Source: Modestobacter sp. L9-4
GTDB taxonomy: Bacteria; Actinomycetota; Actinomycetes; Mycobacteriales; Geodermatophilaceae
Length of the DNA stretch: 64,000 nt
Assembly (NCBI RefSeq): GCF_019112525.1
Contig: NZ_CP077800.1
Location: forward strand, 3,348,001-3,412,000
Reading direction: 5' to 3'
The notes beneath the pieces are model-generated. The model was not told where the DNA came from. It worked only from the letters and a program-made list of their open reading frames with translations, and made no database searches. Positions 35,570 to 44,806 of this stretch are shown here, piece after piece. The position numbers and the translations under genes are program-made. Within the stretch, counting starts at the first letter, position 1. Each line of letters opens with the position of its first letter.

Positions 35570-36202
35570 TCAACGAGCGGGCGGCTCCAGCGGGCCGAGC
35601 AGCTGCTCGACCCAGCCGCGGTGGTCGTGCAGGGCCCAGCGCAGCGGCACCGTGCCGGTGCGGATGCCGCGCATCGCGATCGGGTCGCGCAGTGCGTGGT
35701 AGACGTGGCCGACCACCAGCAGCCCGAAGGCCAGCGACGTCCAGTCGTGCACGAGCGTCGCCCCGGTGCGCCAGGCCACCGGGGTCAGGGCGGTGAGGTA
35801 CATGACCGCGCCGGTGAGCAGCAGGACGGCGCTGGCGCCGGCGCTGAGCGAGCCGTTGAGCTTCTGCCCGGCGTTGAACTTGCCCACCGGGATCGTGCCG
35901 TCGCGGCGGGTGGGGGAGCGCAGCCACTGCCAGTCGCGGGCGGTGAAGCGGTCCAGCTCGGCTGCGTCGGCGCGCACGGTGCGGAACAGCAGCCCGGCCA
36001 GCACCGGCAGCGGCAGGGCGAACCCGGTCCAGACGTGCACCGCCTCCACCACGGGGCGGTGGCCGACCAGCACCTGCAGCTGGCTGTTGTAGAGCACCGC
36101 GGCGGAGGCGAGGAGCACCAGCACCAGGCCGCCGGCCAGCCCGTGCACCCAGCGCACGGCACGGGAGAAGCGGAGGAGCTCGCCCTCAGGCGGTCGGGTC
36201 AT
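35570..36202 (-). CDS. cytochrome b-type membrane subunit partnering the molybdoenzyme (210 aa)
   Basis: Four to five helices with His residues placed for haem b (AVRWVHGLAGGLVLVLLA, VVEAVHVWTGFALPLPVL, LVHDWTSLAFGLLVVGHVYH). The pattern is that of formate-dehydrogenase-gamma/b561-like cytochromes. It starts inside the end of the molybdopterin oxidoreductase gene (17-base overlap). It probably passes electrons from the quinone pool to that enzyme, the job MsrQ does for MsrP. It is convergent with kup, six bases away. Confidence 0.85.
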   Translation of the reverse strand: MTRPPEGELLRFSRAVRWVHGLAGGLVLVLLASAAVLYNSQLQVLVGHRPVVEAVHVWTGFALPLPVLAGLLFRTVRADAAELDRFTARDWQWLRSPTRRDGTIPVGKFNAGQKLNGSLSAGASAVLLLTGAVMYLTALTPVAWRTGATLVHDWTSLAFGLLVVGHVYHALRDPIAMRGIRTGTVPLRWALHDHRGWVEQLLGPLEPPAR

Positions 36203-36914
36203 CGTCGCGCCCGTTCGTCGTGCCGACCCAGCCGTCGAGGTCGTAGCCGCGGTCCTCCCAGTAGCCGGGCTGCACGTCGGTGGTGAGCTCGATGCCGCTC
36301 AGCCACTTGATGCTCTTGTAGCCGTACATGGGCGCGGTGTAGAGCCGCACCGGCCCGCCGTGGTCGTGGGTGACCGGGGCACCCAGCATCTGCAGCGCGA
36401 CCAGCACGTCGGGACGGCGGGCCTGCTCCAGCGTCAGGCTCTCGGTGTACTCGCCGTCGAAGGAGGTCAGCCGCACCGCCGTGGCCGCGCCCGTGGGGCC
36501 GGCCAGGTCGAGCAGGTGCGACAGCGGCACCCCGGCCCACGGCACCTGACGCACCCGCCAGCCGGTCACGCACTGGAAGTCGCGCACCAGCTCGGTCTGC
36601 GGCATCGCCTGCAGGTCGGCCAGCGTGTGCTGTCCGGGCCGCTCGACCAGCCCGGAGACCGCCAGCCGGTAGCCGTCGGCGGTCGCCTCGGGCACGCCGC
36701 CGGTGACCGAGTAGTAGCGGAAGCCCTCGCCGAGGGGCAGGGCGGAGATCAGCCCGGTGGGGTCGCGCATCTGCAGCTCGGCGATCAGCGGCGACACCCG
36801 CGCCTGGAGTGCGGCGCCGCCGACGGTGCCCAGCGCAGCGAGACCCAGCAGCCCGAGGAACACCCGCCGGCCGATCGGGGCGCCGTCGGGGCGGGGGATC
36901 GGCGGCGGGGTCAC
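36186..36914 (-). CDS. MsrP/YedY-like molybdopterin oxidoreductase, Tat-exported (242 aa)
   Basis: A sulfite-oxidase-fold protein. The twin-Arg signal GRRVFLGLLGLAALG lies at residues about 15-29. The Mo-ligating Cys is in RDFQCVTGWRV. The end PMYGYKSIKWLSGIEL is typical of the family. It should act outside the membrane, possibly reducing oxidised methionines. It is shorter than E. coli MsrP (about 330 aa). GTG 36914 is the start. It is translated together with the cytochrome b gene and is divergent from thrC (57 bases). Confidence 0.88.
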   Translation of the reverse strand: MTPPPIPRPDGAPIGRRVFLGLLGLAALGTVGGAALQARVSPLIAELQMRDPTGLISALPLGEGFRYYSVTGGVPEATADGYRLAVSGLVERPGQHTLADLQAMPQTELVRDFQCVTGWRVRQVPWAGVPLSHLLDLAGPTGAATAVRLTSFDGEYTESLTLEQARRPDVLVALQMLGAPVTHDHGGPVRLYTAPMYGYKSIKWLSGIELTTDVQPGYWEDRGYDLDGWVGTTNGRDDDPTA

Positions 36915-36971
36915 CGGGGCGAGTATCGGCGCTCCGGCTGTGCGCCGTCGCCCGGTGGGCAGACTGGGCGG

Positions 36972-38183
36972 GTGACCTTCTCCTCGCTGTCCCACCTGGA
37001 GTGCTCGCGCGACGGGTCGCGGCACGACGCCGACGTCGTCCAGGGCACCTCGCCGCTGGGTGCACCGCTGCTGGCCCGCTACGACCTGGAGCAGGTGGCG
37101 GGCACCGTGACGACGGCGGAGATCGCGGCCCGCCCGCCGAGCCTGTGGCGGTACCACGAGCTGCTGCCGGTGCGGGACCCCGCGCACGTGGTCACCCTCG
37201 GCGAGGGCATGACGCCGCTGCTGGACCTGCCCACGCACGGCGCCCGCCTCGGCGTCCCGGGGCTGCGGATGAAGGACGAGGGCCTGGTGCCCACTGGTGC
37301 GTTCAAGGCCCGCGGCGCGGCGGTCGGCGTCTCCCGCGCGAAGGAACTGGGCGTGCGCGGCATCGCCATGCCCACCAACGGCAACGCGGGTGCCGCCTGG
37401 GCGGCCTACGCGGCGCGGGCCGGGATGGACGCACTGATCGCCATGCCGGTCGACGCCCCGGAGATCACCCGCCGGGAGTGCGTGGTCACCGGTGCCGAGC
37501 TGTACCTGGTCGACGGACTGATCGGGGACGCCGGTGCGCTCATCAAGGCCGCCGTCGCCGCCCGCACCGGCTACCAGGACACCGCCACGCTGCGCGAGCC
37601 GTACCGCATCGAGGGCAAGAAGACGATGGGCTACGAGATCGCCGAGCAGCTGGGCTGGCGCTGCCCGGACGTGATCCTCTACCCGACCGGCGGTGGCGTC
37701 GGCATCATCGCGATCCACAAGGCGCTGTTGGAGCTCAGGGAGCTGGGCTGGATCACCGGTGACCTGCCGCGCCTGGTCGCCGTCCAGGCCACCGGCTGCG
37801 CGCCGATCGTCGACGCCTTCGACGCGGGGCTCGCCGAGAGCACCCCGCCGGCCGACCCGCACACCGTCGCCTTCGGCATCACCGTGCCCAAGGCGCTCGG
37901 TGACTTCCTCGTGCTCGACGCCGTCCGGTCCACCGGCGGGACGGCGATCGCGGTCACCGACGAGGCGCTGCTGGCCGCCCAGGTGGCGCTCGCCCAGGAC
38001 GAGGGCACCTGGGTCTGCCCGGAGGGTGCGGCCTGCTTCGCCGCGGTCGGGCAGCTGAGGGAGTCCGGCTGGCTGAGCAGCACCGACGACGTCGTCGTCC
38101 TCAACACCGGGACCGGGCTGCTGTACCCCGACACCGTGCCGGTCGACGTCCCGACGCTGGCCACGGACGGCGTCATCCCGTGA
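36972..38183 (+). CDS. thrC: threonine synthase
   Basis: A PLP fold-type II enzyme that turns O-phosphohomoserine into threonine. LSHLECSRDG is the class-specific N-terminus. LGEGMTPLLDL and GAFKARGAAVG follow, with the PLP-binding Lys at about residue 112. PTNGNAGAAWAAYAARAG, YPTGGGVGIIAIHKAL and the C-terminal NTGTGLLYPD complete it. Length 403 aa is normal. GTG 36972. It stands alone rather than in a thrB operon; a related threonine synthase-like paralogue cannot be excluded. Confidence 0.88.
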   Translation: MTFSSLSHLECSRDGSRHDADVVQGTSPLGAPLLARYDLEQVAGTVTTAEIAARPPSLWRYHELLPVRDPAHVVTLGEGMTPLLDLPTHGARLGVPGLRMKDEGLVPTGAFKARGAAVGVSRAKELGVRGIAMPTNGNAGAAWAAYAARAGMDALIAMPVDAPEITRRECVVTGAELYLVDGLIGDAGALIKAAVAARTGYQDTATLREPYRIEGKKTMGYEIAEQLGWRCPDVILYPTGGGVGIIAIHKALLELRELGWITGDLPRLVAVQATGCAPIVDAFDAGLAESTPPADPHTVAFGITVPKALGDFLVLDAVRSTGGTAIAVTDEALLAAQVALAQDEGTWVCPEGAACFAAVGQLRESGWLSSTDDVVVLNTGTGLLYPDTVPVDVPTLATDGVIP

Positions 38184-38189
38184 ACGAGC

Positions 38190-38226
38190 GACGCGCGCCC
38201 GCCCCGGGGAGGGGCGGACGCGCGTC
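38190..38226. terminator. bidirectional terminator between thrC and phyH
   Basis: GACGCGCG-CC-CGCCCC faces GGGGCG-G-ACGCGCGTC. The stem of about 14 bp lies between convergent genes. Confidence 0.8.
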
Positions 38227-38243
38227 GGCGGAGCGGGGGGAGG

Positions 38244-39080
38244 TCAGGCCTCGCCCATCTCCAGGCCCTCGATGTCGTGCTTCTGCGTGATCGGGGTCAG
38301 CTCGTCGACCACCGGGCACTTCAGGTGGGCGCGCACCGACTCCGGCAGCGTCTCCCAGAAGCCCTTCGTCACGGCCAGGTCGTGCATCGCGCCGTGGCCG
38401 GCGCCGGGGGCGTCGACGCCGAGCACCAGCACCGGGCGGGACTTCGCCGACTGGTTCGCCGTGCCGCGGTGGATGGTGAGGGCGGAGCGGATGGAGATGT
38501 CACCGCGCTTGGGGTACTTCTTCACCGCCCGCTCCTCGTACCGGGACCACATGTCCTTCGGCGGGAACATCTCGTGCTTGAACGACGGGTCGTGGTCGAA
38601 CTGGGTGCCCGGGGCGATCTCGAACGGGCCCATGTCCTCGGCGGTGTCGACCGCGGTGGCGTTGATGGCCAGCGAGTTGATCGTCCTGTCCCGGTAGGTG
38701 AGCTCGGGGCTCGGGAAGTCGCGGTGCCAGGGCTGGTTCATCGCGCCCTCGAACGGGATGTCGAAGCCGATCTCGACGATCTCGTAGTCCGGGCCGAGCA
38801 CGGCCTCGCAGGCGCCGGTGACCGCGGGGTGGGTGACCAGCTCGAGGAAGCCGCTGATCTGCTCGGGGTGCACCTCGACGTACCAGCGCTTCGGGCCGCG
38901 GCCGATGGCGCCGTTCTCGCGGGACCGGGCCTCCTCGAAGGCCACCATGATGTCGCGGTGGAGCTGGTCGGCCCATTCGGTCGAGAAGGCGCCGGGGACG
39001 CCGACGATGCCGTCGGTGTAGATGCGGTCGCGCATGGCCTGGACGTCGATGTCCGTGGGGGCCTGGGCAGTGGTCGTCAT
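38244..39080 (-). CDS. phytanoyl-CoA dioxygenase (PhyH) family protein (278 aa)
   Basis: A non-haem Fe(II)/2-oxoglutarate oxygenase. The iron ligands are probably the His and Asp of QPWHRDFPSPE and the His of ALTIHRGTANQS; RPVLVLG near the end may carry the 2-oxoglutarate Arg. Bacterial members hydroxylate diverse small molecules. ATG 39080 with GAGGGAGAA upstream. A LacI-type operator lies 32 bases upstream, shared with the divergent lacI gene. The same operator type stands before the sugar importer, so the substrate may relate to that carbon source. Confidence 0.88.
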   Translation of the reverse strand: MTTTAQAPTDIDVQAMRDRIYTDGIVGVPGAFSTEWADQLHRDIMVAFEEARSRENGAIGRGPKRWYVEVHPEQISGFLELVTHPAVTGACEAVLGPDYEIVEIGFDIPFEGAMNQPWHRDFPSPELTYRDRTINSLAINATAVDTAEDMGPFEIAPGTQFDHDPSFKHEMFPPKDMWSRYEERAVKKYPKRGDISIRSALTIHRGTANQSAKSRPVLVLGVDAPGAGHGAMHDLAVTKGFWETLPESVRAHLKCPVVDELTPITQKHDIEGLEMGEA

Positions 39081-39111
39081 CGTGTTCTCCCTCGCAGTGG
39101 GTGAGACCAGT

Positions 39112-39137
39112 TTGCAACGTTGCATGCCACGATGCAA
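39112..39137. promoter_or_regulatory. LacI-type double operator between phyH and lacI
   Basis: The core is TTGCAACGTTGCAT (39112-39125), in which TGCAACGTTGCA is a perfect 12-base palindrome. It runs into a second inverted pair TTGCAT-N6-ATGCAA (39120-39137). A possible lacI promoter (TTGCAT, 16 bases, TAGCGT) overlaps it, so repressor binding would block autoregulation and phyH together. Confidence 0.75.
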
Positions 39138-39181
39138 GGGGTAGCGTCGAAGTCGTCGGACAGACCAGGGAGGGGACGGCG

Positions 39182-40177
39182 ATGGTGCGGCTGAGCGACG
39201 TCGCGGAGCACGCCGGCGTCTCGGTGCGCACGGTCTCCAACGTGGTGAACGACTTCCGGCACGTCGCCCCGGACACCCGCGCCCGCGTGCAGGCCAGCAT
39301 CGACACCCTCGGCTACCGGCCCAACATGGCCGCCCGGAACCTGCGCCGTGGCCGCACCGGGCTGCTCGCCCTCGTCGTCCCCGAGATCGACTCGCCCTAC
39401 TTCTCCGACCTCGCCGCGCGCACCGTGCGGATCGCCGAGGACGAGGGGTGGACGGTGCTCATCGACCAGACCGACGGCGACCCCGCGCGCGAGCGCCGGC
39501 TGCTCAACGGCGAGCGCAGCCAGCTCGTCGACGGCGTCATCTTCAGCCCCTGGTCGGTGCCGGCGCAGGAGCTGGCCAGCCGCTCCGACGCCACCCCGAT
39601 CGTGCTGCTCGGCGAGCACGAGGGTGCGCCGCCGGTCGACCACGTGGTCATCGACAACGTCCGCGCCGCCGAGGAGGCCGTCGGGCACCTGGCCGCCCGG
39701 GGGCGCACCGCCATCGCCGCGATCGGCGTCCGGCCCACGCTGGGCAACGCGACCGCCCACCAGCGCCTGCTCGGTCACCGCCGGGCGCTGGCCGCAGCCG
39801 GGCTGGAGCAGCGTCCCGACCGTGAGGCCCCGGTCGGGTCGCTGCACCGCGACGAGGGGCACCGGGCGATGACCGAGCTGCTGGAGGCACCCGAGCCGCC
39901 GGACGCCGTCTTCTGCTTCAGCGACCAGCTCGCCCTCGGCGCGCTGCGGGCCGTGGTCGACGCCGGTCTCCGGGTGCCCCAGGACGTCGCCGTCGTCGGG
40001 TTCGACGACATCGAGGACGGCCGGTACGCCGTCCCGCGGCTGACCACCGTCTCCCCGGACCGGGACCAGATCGCCGCACTCGCGCTCGAGGTGCTGCGGG
40101 CCCGGCTGGCCGGCGACGACACCCCCGCCCGGGTGCACACCGCCGGCCACCGCCTGGTGGTCCGCGAGAGCAGCTGA
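39182..40177 (+). CDS. LacI-family transcriptional regulator (331 aa)
   Basis: The N-terminal HTH is RLSDVAEHAGVSVRTVSNVV, followed by the hinge region YRPNMAARNLRRGRTG. The periplasmic-binding-like effector domain has typical landmarks: PEIDSPYFSDL, VDGVIFSPW, DAVFCFSDQLALGAL, VAVVGFDDIEDGRYAVPRLTTV. ATG 39182. It should repress its own promoter, phyH and probably the ABC operon through near-identical operators at 39112 and 46020. The effector is likely a sugar or polyol. Confidence 0.93.
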   Translation: MVRLSDVAEHAGVSVRTVSNVVNDFRHVAPDTRARVQASIDTLGYRPNMAARNLRRGRTGLLALVVPEIDSPYFSDLAARTVRIAEDEGWTVLIDQTDGDPARERRLLNGERSQLVDGVIFSPWSVPAQELASRSDATPIVLLGEHEGAPPVDHVVIDNVRAAEEAVGHLAARGRTAIAAIGVRPTLGNATAHQRLLGHRRALAAAGLEQRPDREAPVGSLHRDEGHRAMTELLEAPEPPDAVFCFSDQLALGALRAVVDAGLRVPQDVAVVGFDDIEDGRYAVPRLTTVSPDRDQIAALALEVLRARLAGDDTPARVHTAGHRLVVRESS

Positions 40178-40179
40178 GC

Positions 40180-41070
40180 TCAGACCGCCCGCACGCCCCA
40201 CGCCGCGGCCCAGCGGGCGCCCGGCTCCAGGGTGAGCAGGTCGCGCCCGGTGTTGAACGCGTCCGGCCCGCAGGTCATGGCCTCCACGGCCAGCGCGTGC
40301 CGGTGCCGCTCGGAGCCCTCCGGGAAGTAGTCGGAGGTGTAGACCTGCCACCAGCCGAACGCCGGGTCGGCCCACACCTCGACCGCCCGGTCGCCGCCGG
40401 TCACCCGCGCCACCTGGCCGGTGACGTCGGTGAAGGCGGTGTCCAGCGACCGCCCGCGCAGCGGTGCGCCCTGGCGGAAGTCGAGGTCGCCGCCGTCGAC
40501 CGGGTGCAGGGCGACCGGTCGCAGCCGCTCGTCGGTCTCCAGCCAGCTGGCCGCGGGGAGGGTGAGCGCCAGGTCGTCCACACCGCACCCGGGCAGCACG
40601 ACGTAGGGGTGCACGGCCACGCCGAAGGGGGCGGTGTCCCAGCCGGTGTTGACCACGCCGGTCGCGCAGCGCAGCCCGTCGGGGCCCACCGACCAGCGCA
40701 CCGTCAGGTCCAGGGCGAACGGGTAGCCCGGCTGCGGCTCGATCGAGACGCCCAGCTCCACGGCGTCCTCGGTCTGCTCCCGCACCTGCCAGGCGGTGTA
40801 GGCCACCAGCCCGTGCAGCGCGCAGCCCGTGGCCGCCTCGTTGACCGGCAGCTGCAGCTCCTCACCCGCCCAGCTCCAGCGCCCGTCGGGGACCCGGTTG
40901 GGCCAGGGCGCCAGCACCAGGCCGTGGTAGGCCGAGGCCACCTCCCGCTCGCCCAGGGCGTCGACGACCGGGACGCCGTCCACCCGGTAGTCGCGCACCC
41001 CCGCACCCGTGCGGCCGATCACGGCCTCGTGCCCGCCCGAGCGGATGGTCCAGCTGCGGGTGGGGGTCAT
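40180..41070 (-). CDS. aldose 1-epimerase family protein (296 aa)
   Basis: GalM-like beta-sandwich enzyme. It has LVLAPWPNRVPDGRW, the His of CALHGLVAYTAWQV, the His of FGVAVHPYVVLPG (base or acid pair), and a late Glu in RHALAVEAMTCGPDAFN. Interconverts sugar anomers. It is the last gene of the importer operon; its ATG overlaps the stop of the permease gene by four bases. This supports an aldose as the imported substrate. Confidence 0.9.
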   Translation of the reverse strand: MTPTRSWTIRSGGHEAVIGRTGAGVRDYRVDGVPVVDALGEREVASAYHGLVLAPWPNRVPDGRWSWAGEELQLPVNEAATGCALHGLVAYTAWQVREQTEDAVELGVSIEPQPGYPFALDLTVRWSVGPDGLRCATGVVNTGWDTAPFGVAVHPYVVLPGCGVDDLALTLPAASWLETDERLRPVALHPVDGGDLDFRQGAPLRGRSLDTAFTDVTGQVARVTGGDRAVEVWADPAFGWWQVYTSDYFPEGSERHRHALAVEAMTCGPDAFNTGRDLLTLEPGARWAAAWGVRAV

Positions 41071-42071
41071 CTGCGGACCGTCCCGGCGAGGTAGCGCTGC
41101 AGGACGACGACGGCGAGCAGGATGCCGCCGCTGACCAGGTCCTGCCAGTTCGAGTTCAGCGAGCCGACCTGGTTGATCACGTTGGCGATGACCTGCAGCA
41201 GCAGGACGCCGACCAGCGTGCCGAAGATCGTGCCGGCGCCACCGGCCAGCAGCGTGCCGCCGAGCACCACCGCGGAGATGGCCTGCAGCTCGGTGCCCAC
41301 GCCGATGATGGCCACGCCCGAGGACGTGTAGCTGGCGATGAGCACGCCGGCGAACCCGGCGAGCAGGCCGCTGGCGGTGTAGGTGATGACCTTGGTGCGG
41401 GCGACGGGGAGGCCCATCAGGTCCGCGGCGTCCTCCTGGCCACCGATCGCCAGCACCGTCGGCCCGAAGGACGTGCGGTGCAGCACGAGCGCCCCGATGC
41501 CGAAGAACACCACCACGATCCAGATCGGGTACGGGATGCCCAGCAGGCTGCCCTGCGCCAGGTGCCGGAAGGCGCTGTCGGCGGGCACCTTGTTCACCGT
41601 GGCGCCCTCGTCGCTGATGAACAGCAGCAGGCCGCGGGCGAACAGCAGCCCGGCCAGGGTGACGATGAACGGCGCGAGCTTGCCGTAGGCGATGACCAGG
41701 CCCTGCACGAGCCCGATCGCCCCGCACACCACGAGCGGCACGAGCACCGCGGCGAGGGTGTTGTACTCCTGCGCCGCCCAGGCGGCGAGCACGCCGCCGA
41801 GGGCGAAGACGGAGCCGACCGACAGGTCGATGCCGCCGGTGAAGATCACGAACGTCATGCCGAGCGCGATGACCGCCAGGAACGACGCCTGCAGGCCGAT
41901 CGAGCGGATGTTCGCCCCGGTCGCGAAGGTGTCGAACTGGAATGTGGCCACCAGGCACAGCACGACCAGGACGGCGAGCGCGCCCTGCCGCTGCACGCGC
42001 TGGACGAACTTCAGCCGGCGCGCGGTGGCGTCGGTGCCGGCCGCCTGGGGAGTGGTCTCGATGGTGCTCAT
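41067..42071 (-). CDS. sugar ABC transporter permease, YjfF-like (334 aa)
   Basis: BPD_transp_2 family permease with about nine or ten helices. The signature FVIFTGGIDLSVGSVFALGG lies near residue 80 and AISAVVLGGTLLAGGAGTIFGTLVG near residue 275. It pairs with the permease encoded just upstream to form the channel. Start ATG 42071 overlaps the upstream stop by four bases. The assignment as the second permease follows the ytfQ-ytfR-ytfT-yjfF order of galactofuranose systems. Confidence 0.93.
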   Translation of the reverse strand: MSTIETTPQAAGTDATARRLKFVQRVQRQGALAVLVVLCLVATFQFDTFATGANIRSIGLQASFLAVIALGMTFVIFTGGIDLSVGSVFALGGVLAAWAAQEYNTLAAVLVPLVVCGAIGLVQGLVIAYGKLAPFIVTLAGLLFARGLLLFISDEGATVNKVPADSAFRHLAQGSLLGIPYPIWIVVVFFGIGALVLHRTSFGPTVLAIGGQEDAADLMGLPVARTKVITYTASGLLAGFAGVLIASYTSSGVAIIGVGTELQAISAVVLGGTLLAGGAGTIFGTLVGVLLLQVIANVINQVGSLNSNWQDLVSGGILLAVVVLQRYLAGTVRR

Positions 42072-43096
42072 GCGCGCGACCTCCGCCGCTTCCGGGTGCC
42101 CACCTGGGCGTACACGGCCAGGACGACGATGACCGCCTGCACCATCTGGGCGACGGAGTTGGTGATGTCGTGGGCGACGAGGGTGTAGGTGATCAGCTGC
42201 ATCAGCAGCGCACCGGCCACCGTGCCCAGGACCCGCACCTGGCCGCCGGTCAGCGGTGTGCCGCCGACGACGACCGCGGTGATCGCGGTGAGCTCGACCA
42301 GCCGGCCCAGCTGGGTCGGGTCGCTGGCCTGGTTGCGCGCCACGAGCAGCACGCCGGCCAGCGCGGCCAGCACCCCGGAGATCACGTAGACCGTGGTGAG
42401 CACCCGCTTCACCGGCAGACCGGCCAGCGCCGAGGCCCGGTCGTTGCCGCCGATGGCGACCAGCTGGCGGCCGAAGGTGGTGCGGCTCATCAGCACCCAG
42501 ACCAGCACCGCCACCACGATCGCGATCAGCACGACCCATGGGATGCCGAGCACCGAGCCGCTGCCCAGGGTGCGGAACCCGGGGTCGCGGATGCTCTTGA
42601 TCTGCCCGCCGACGATGTTGGCCAGGCCGCGCAGGCCGACCATGATCGCCAGCGTCGCGATGATCGGCTGCACCCCGATCCGGGCCACCACGCTGCCGGC
42701 GAGGGCGCCGGAGAGCACGCCGGCGATCAGCCCGACGGCGATGGCACCGAGGGTGCCGTAGCCGATGTAGAGCGGGATGACCGCCGCGGTCATGGCCATC
42801 ACCGCACCGACGGAGAGGTCGATGCCGCCGGTGCCGATGACCAGGGCCATGCCCAGGCTGACGACGATGATCGGCGCGACCTGCACCAGCTGCAGCCGCA
42901 GCGACCCGGTGCTGGCGAAGTGCGGGGTGATCACCAGGTTGACCAGGACCAGCGCCACCAGCCCCAGGTAGACGCCGTTGCGGCGGAACCACTCACCGTC
43001 GAGCCGGCGGCGCGACGGCGCGGCGTCGGCCGGGGGTGCGGACGCCGGTGGGGGAGCGGGGGTGGTGCCCGCTGCGGTCGCGGTGTGCTCAACCAC
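42068..43096 (-). CDS. sugar ABC transporter permease, YtfT-like (342 aa)
   Basis: BPD_transp_2 family permease. A Pro/Ala-rich cytosolic N-terminus of about 35 residues precedes the helices. VIGTGGIDLSVGAVMAMTAAV and LTAITAVVVGGTPLTGGQVRVLGTVAG are the family signatures. GTG 43096 overlaps the end of the ATPase gene by eight bases. It forms the membrane channel with the YjfF-like subunit. Confidence 0.93.
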   Translation of the reverse strand: MVEHTATAAGTTPAPPPASAPPADAAPSRRRLDGEWFRRNGVYLGLVALVLVNLVITPHFASTGSLRLQLVQVAPIIVVSLGMALVIGTGGIDLSVGAVMAMTAAVIPLYIGYGTLGAIAVGLIAGVLSGALAGSVVARIGVQPIIATLAIMVGLRGLANIVGGQIKSIRDPGFRTLGSGSVLGIPWVVLIAIVVAVLVWVLMSRTTFGRQLVAIGGNDRASALAGLPVKRVLTTVYVISGVLAALAGVLLVARNQASDPTQLGRLVELTAITAVVVGGTPLTGGQVRVLGTVAGALLMQLITYTLVAHDITNSVAQMVQAVIVVLAVYAQVGTRKRRRSRA

Positions 43097-44714
43097 GGTG
43101 GTTCCTCTCCGGGGTGGCGGCGTGCGCGCCGGCGGCGGGCGGGGTGGGGGCTTCCTCGGGGATGCCGCCGGCGAGGACCCGGAGCAGCTCGGCGGAGGTG
43201 AGGCGGTCGCCGTCGAGCTCGCCGGAGACGGCGCCGTCGTGCAGGACGACGACCCGGTCGCTGCCCTCGACCAGCTCGTCCATCTCGCTGGAGACCAGCA
43301 CCACGGCCAGGCCCTGGTCGGCCAGCTCGTCGATCAGGCCCTGGACCTCGCGCTTGGCGCCGACGTCGATGCCGCGGGTGGGCTCGTCGAGCAGGAAGAC
43401 CCTGGGCTCGGTGGCCAGCCAGCGGGCGATGAGCACCTTCTGCTGGTTGCCGCCGGACAGCTCGCGCACCTTCTGCCGCGGGCTGGAGGCCTTGATCTGC
43501 AGCCGGCGCATGAACGTGTCGACCAGGGCGTCGATCCGGGCGTCGGAGATCATCCCGCCGCGGGCCATCTTGGGCAGCACGGCCAGCGCGATGTTGTCGC
43601 GCACCGACATGTCCGGGACGATCCCCTCGGCCTTGCGGTCCTCCGAGAGCAACGCGATCCCGGCGCGCAGCGACCGGCTCACCGAGCCGGCCTTGACCTT
43701 CGTGCCGCCGACCTCGACGTCGGCCGAGGTGGTGGTCAGGTCGCCGTAGATCGCCTTGAGGGTCTCGCTGCGGCCGGAGCCCAGCAGACCGCCCAGGCCC
43801 ACGACCTCGCCGGGCCGGGCGGTGAGGCCCACGCCGCGCAGCCGGTTGGGGACGTCGACCCCGGAGACCGACAGCAGCGGGGCGTCGCCCTGGGCGTGCG
43901 AGGCGCCGAAGTCCGTCGTCCCCTCGGCGCGGACGTCGCTGACCTCGCGGCCGAGCATGAGGGAGACCAGGCGGACCCGCTCGAGGTCGGCCATCGGCCC
44001 GGTGTGCACGGCTCGGCCGTCGCGCAGGACGGTCACCGTGTCGCACAGCGCCCACAGCTCGTCGAGGCGGTGGGAGACGAAGACCAGCCCGACGCCGGAG
44101 GCGGCCAGGGTGCGGGCGACGCCGAACAGCGTCTCGACCTCGCGCACCTCCAGCGACGACGTCGGCTCGTCCATGATCACGACGCGGGCGTCGATGGAGA
44201 CGGCGCGGGCCAGGGCGACCATCTGCTGCACGCCCAGGCCCAGCGAGCCGAGCTCCGCGCGGACGTCGACCTCGATGCCCAGCCGCTGCACCAGCTCGGC
44301 GGCCTGCCGGTTGAGACTGCGGGTGTCGACCAGGCCGAAGCGGCGCGGCTCGCGGCCCAGGTAGATGTTCTGCGCCACGGTGAGCAGCGGGACGAGGTTG
44401 ATCTCCTGGTAGATCGTGGAGATCCCGGCGTCCTGGGCGTCGGCGGGGCGGGAGAAGGCGACCGGGTCGCCGAGGAAGCGGACCTCGCCGGCGTCGGCGG
44501 CGTGCACGCCCGTGAGCACCTTGATGAAGGTGGACTTACCGGCGCCGTTCTCGCCCACGAGGGCGTGGATGGAGCCGGGGGAGAGGGTGAAGTCGACGCC
44601 GCGCAGGGCGTGCACCCCGGCGAAGGACTTGGTCACCCCCGAGACGCTGAGCAGGGGGCCGTCGTGCGGCCGACCCGCCGGACGGCCGGGTGTGGTGGGC
44701 AGGGAGTGGGACAC
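43089..44714 (-). CDS. sugar ABC transporter ATP-binding protein, YtfR-like, two ATPase domains (541 aa)
   Basis: Tandem ABC ATPase domains. The first has Walker A GENGAGKSTFIKVL and Walker B VVIMDEPTSSL. The second has a degenerate Walker A (GLGGLLGSGRSETL), as usual in this family, with signature LSGGNQQKVLIARWL and Walker B VFLLDEPTRGIDVG. The start is GTG 44714, chosen because GAGGAG lies five bases before it; an upstream in-frame start falls inside the intercistronic hairpin. It energises the sugar importer. Confidence 0.93.
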   Translation of the reverse strand: MSHSLPTTPGRPAGRPHDGPLLSVSGVTKSFAGVHALRGVDFTLSPGSIHALVGENGAGKSTFIKVLTGVHAADAGEVRFLGDPVAFSRPADAQDAGISTIYQEINLVPLLTVAQNIYLGREPRRFGLVDTRSLNRQAAELVQRLGIEVDVRAELGSLGLGVQQMVALARAVSIDARVVIMDEPTSSLEVREVETLFGVARTLAASGVGLVFVSHRLDELWALCDTVTVLRDGRAVHTGPMADLERVRLVSLMLGREVSDVRAEGTTDFGASHAQGDAPLLSVSGVDVPNRLRGVGLTARPGEVVGLGGLLGSGRSETLKAIYGDLTTTSADVEVGGTKVKAGSVSRSLRAGIALLSEDRKAEGIVPDMSVRDNIALAVLPKMARGGMISDARIDALVDTFMRRLQIKASSPRQKVRELSGGNQQKVLIARWLATEPRVFLLDEPTRGIDVGAKREVQGLIDELADQGLAVVLVSSEMDELVEGSDRVVVLHDGAVSGELDGDRLTSAELLRVLAGGIPEEAPTPPAAGAHAATPERNHRG

Positions 44715-44739
44715 CGGGCTCCTCGTCGAGCGGTGTGGC

Positions 44740-44774
44740 CCGGTGCCCCCGCCCGGGTGGGGCGGGGGCACCGG
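44740..44774 (-). terminator. intercistronic hairpin between binding-protein and ATPase genes
   Basis: CCGGTGCCCCCGCCC (44740-44754) is perfectly complementary to 44760-44774. It lies after the solute-binding protein gene and just before the RBS of the ATPase gene. It probably attenuates transcription or protects the upstream mRNA, so that the binding protein outnumbers the membrane subunits. Confidence 0.75.
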
Positions 44775-44806
44775 TCAGGTGGGGCGGTGCTGACCCGACG
44801 TGCGGG

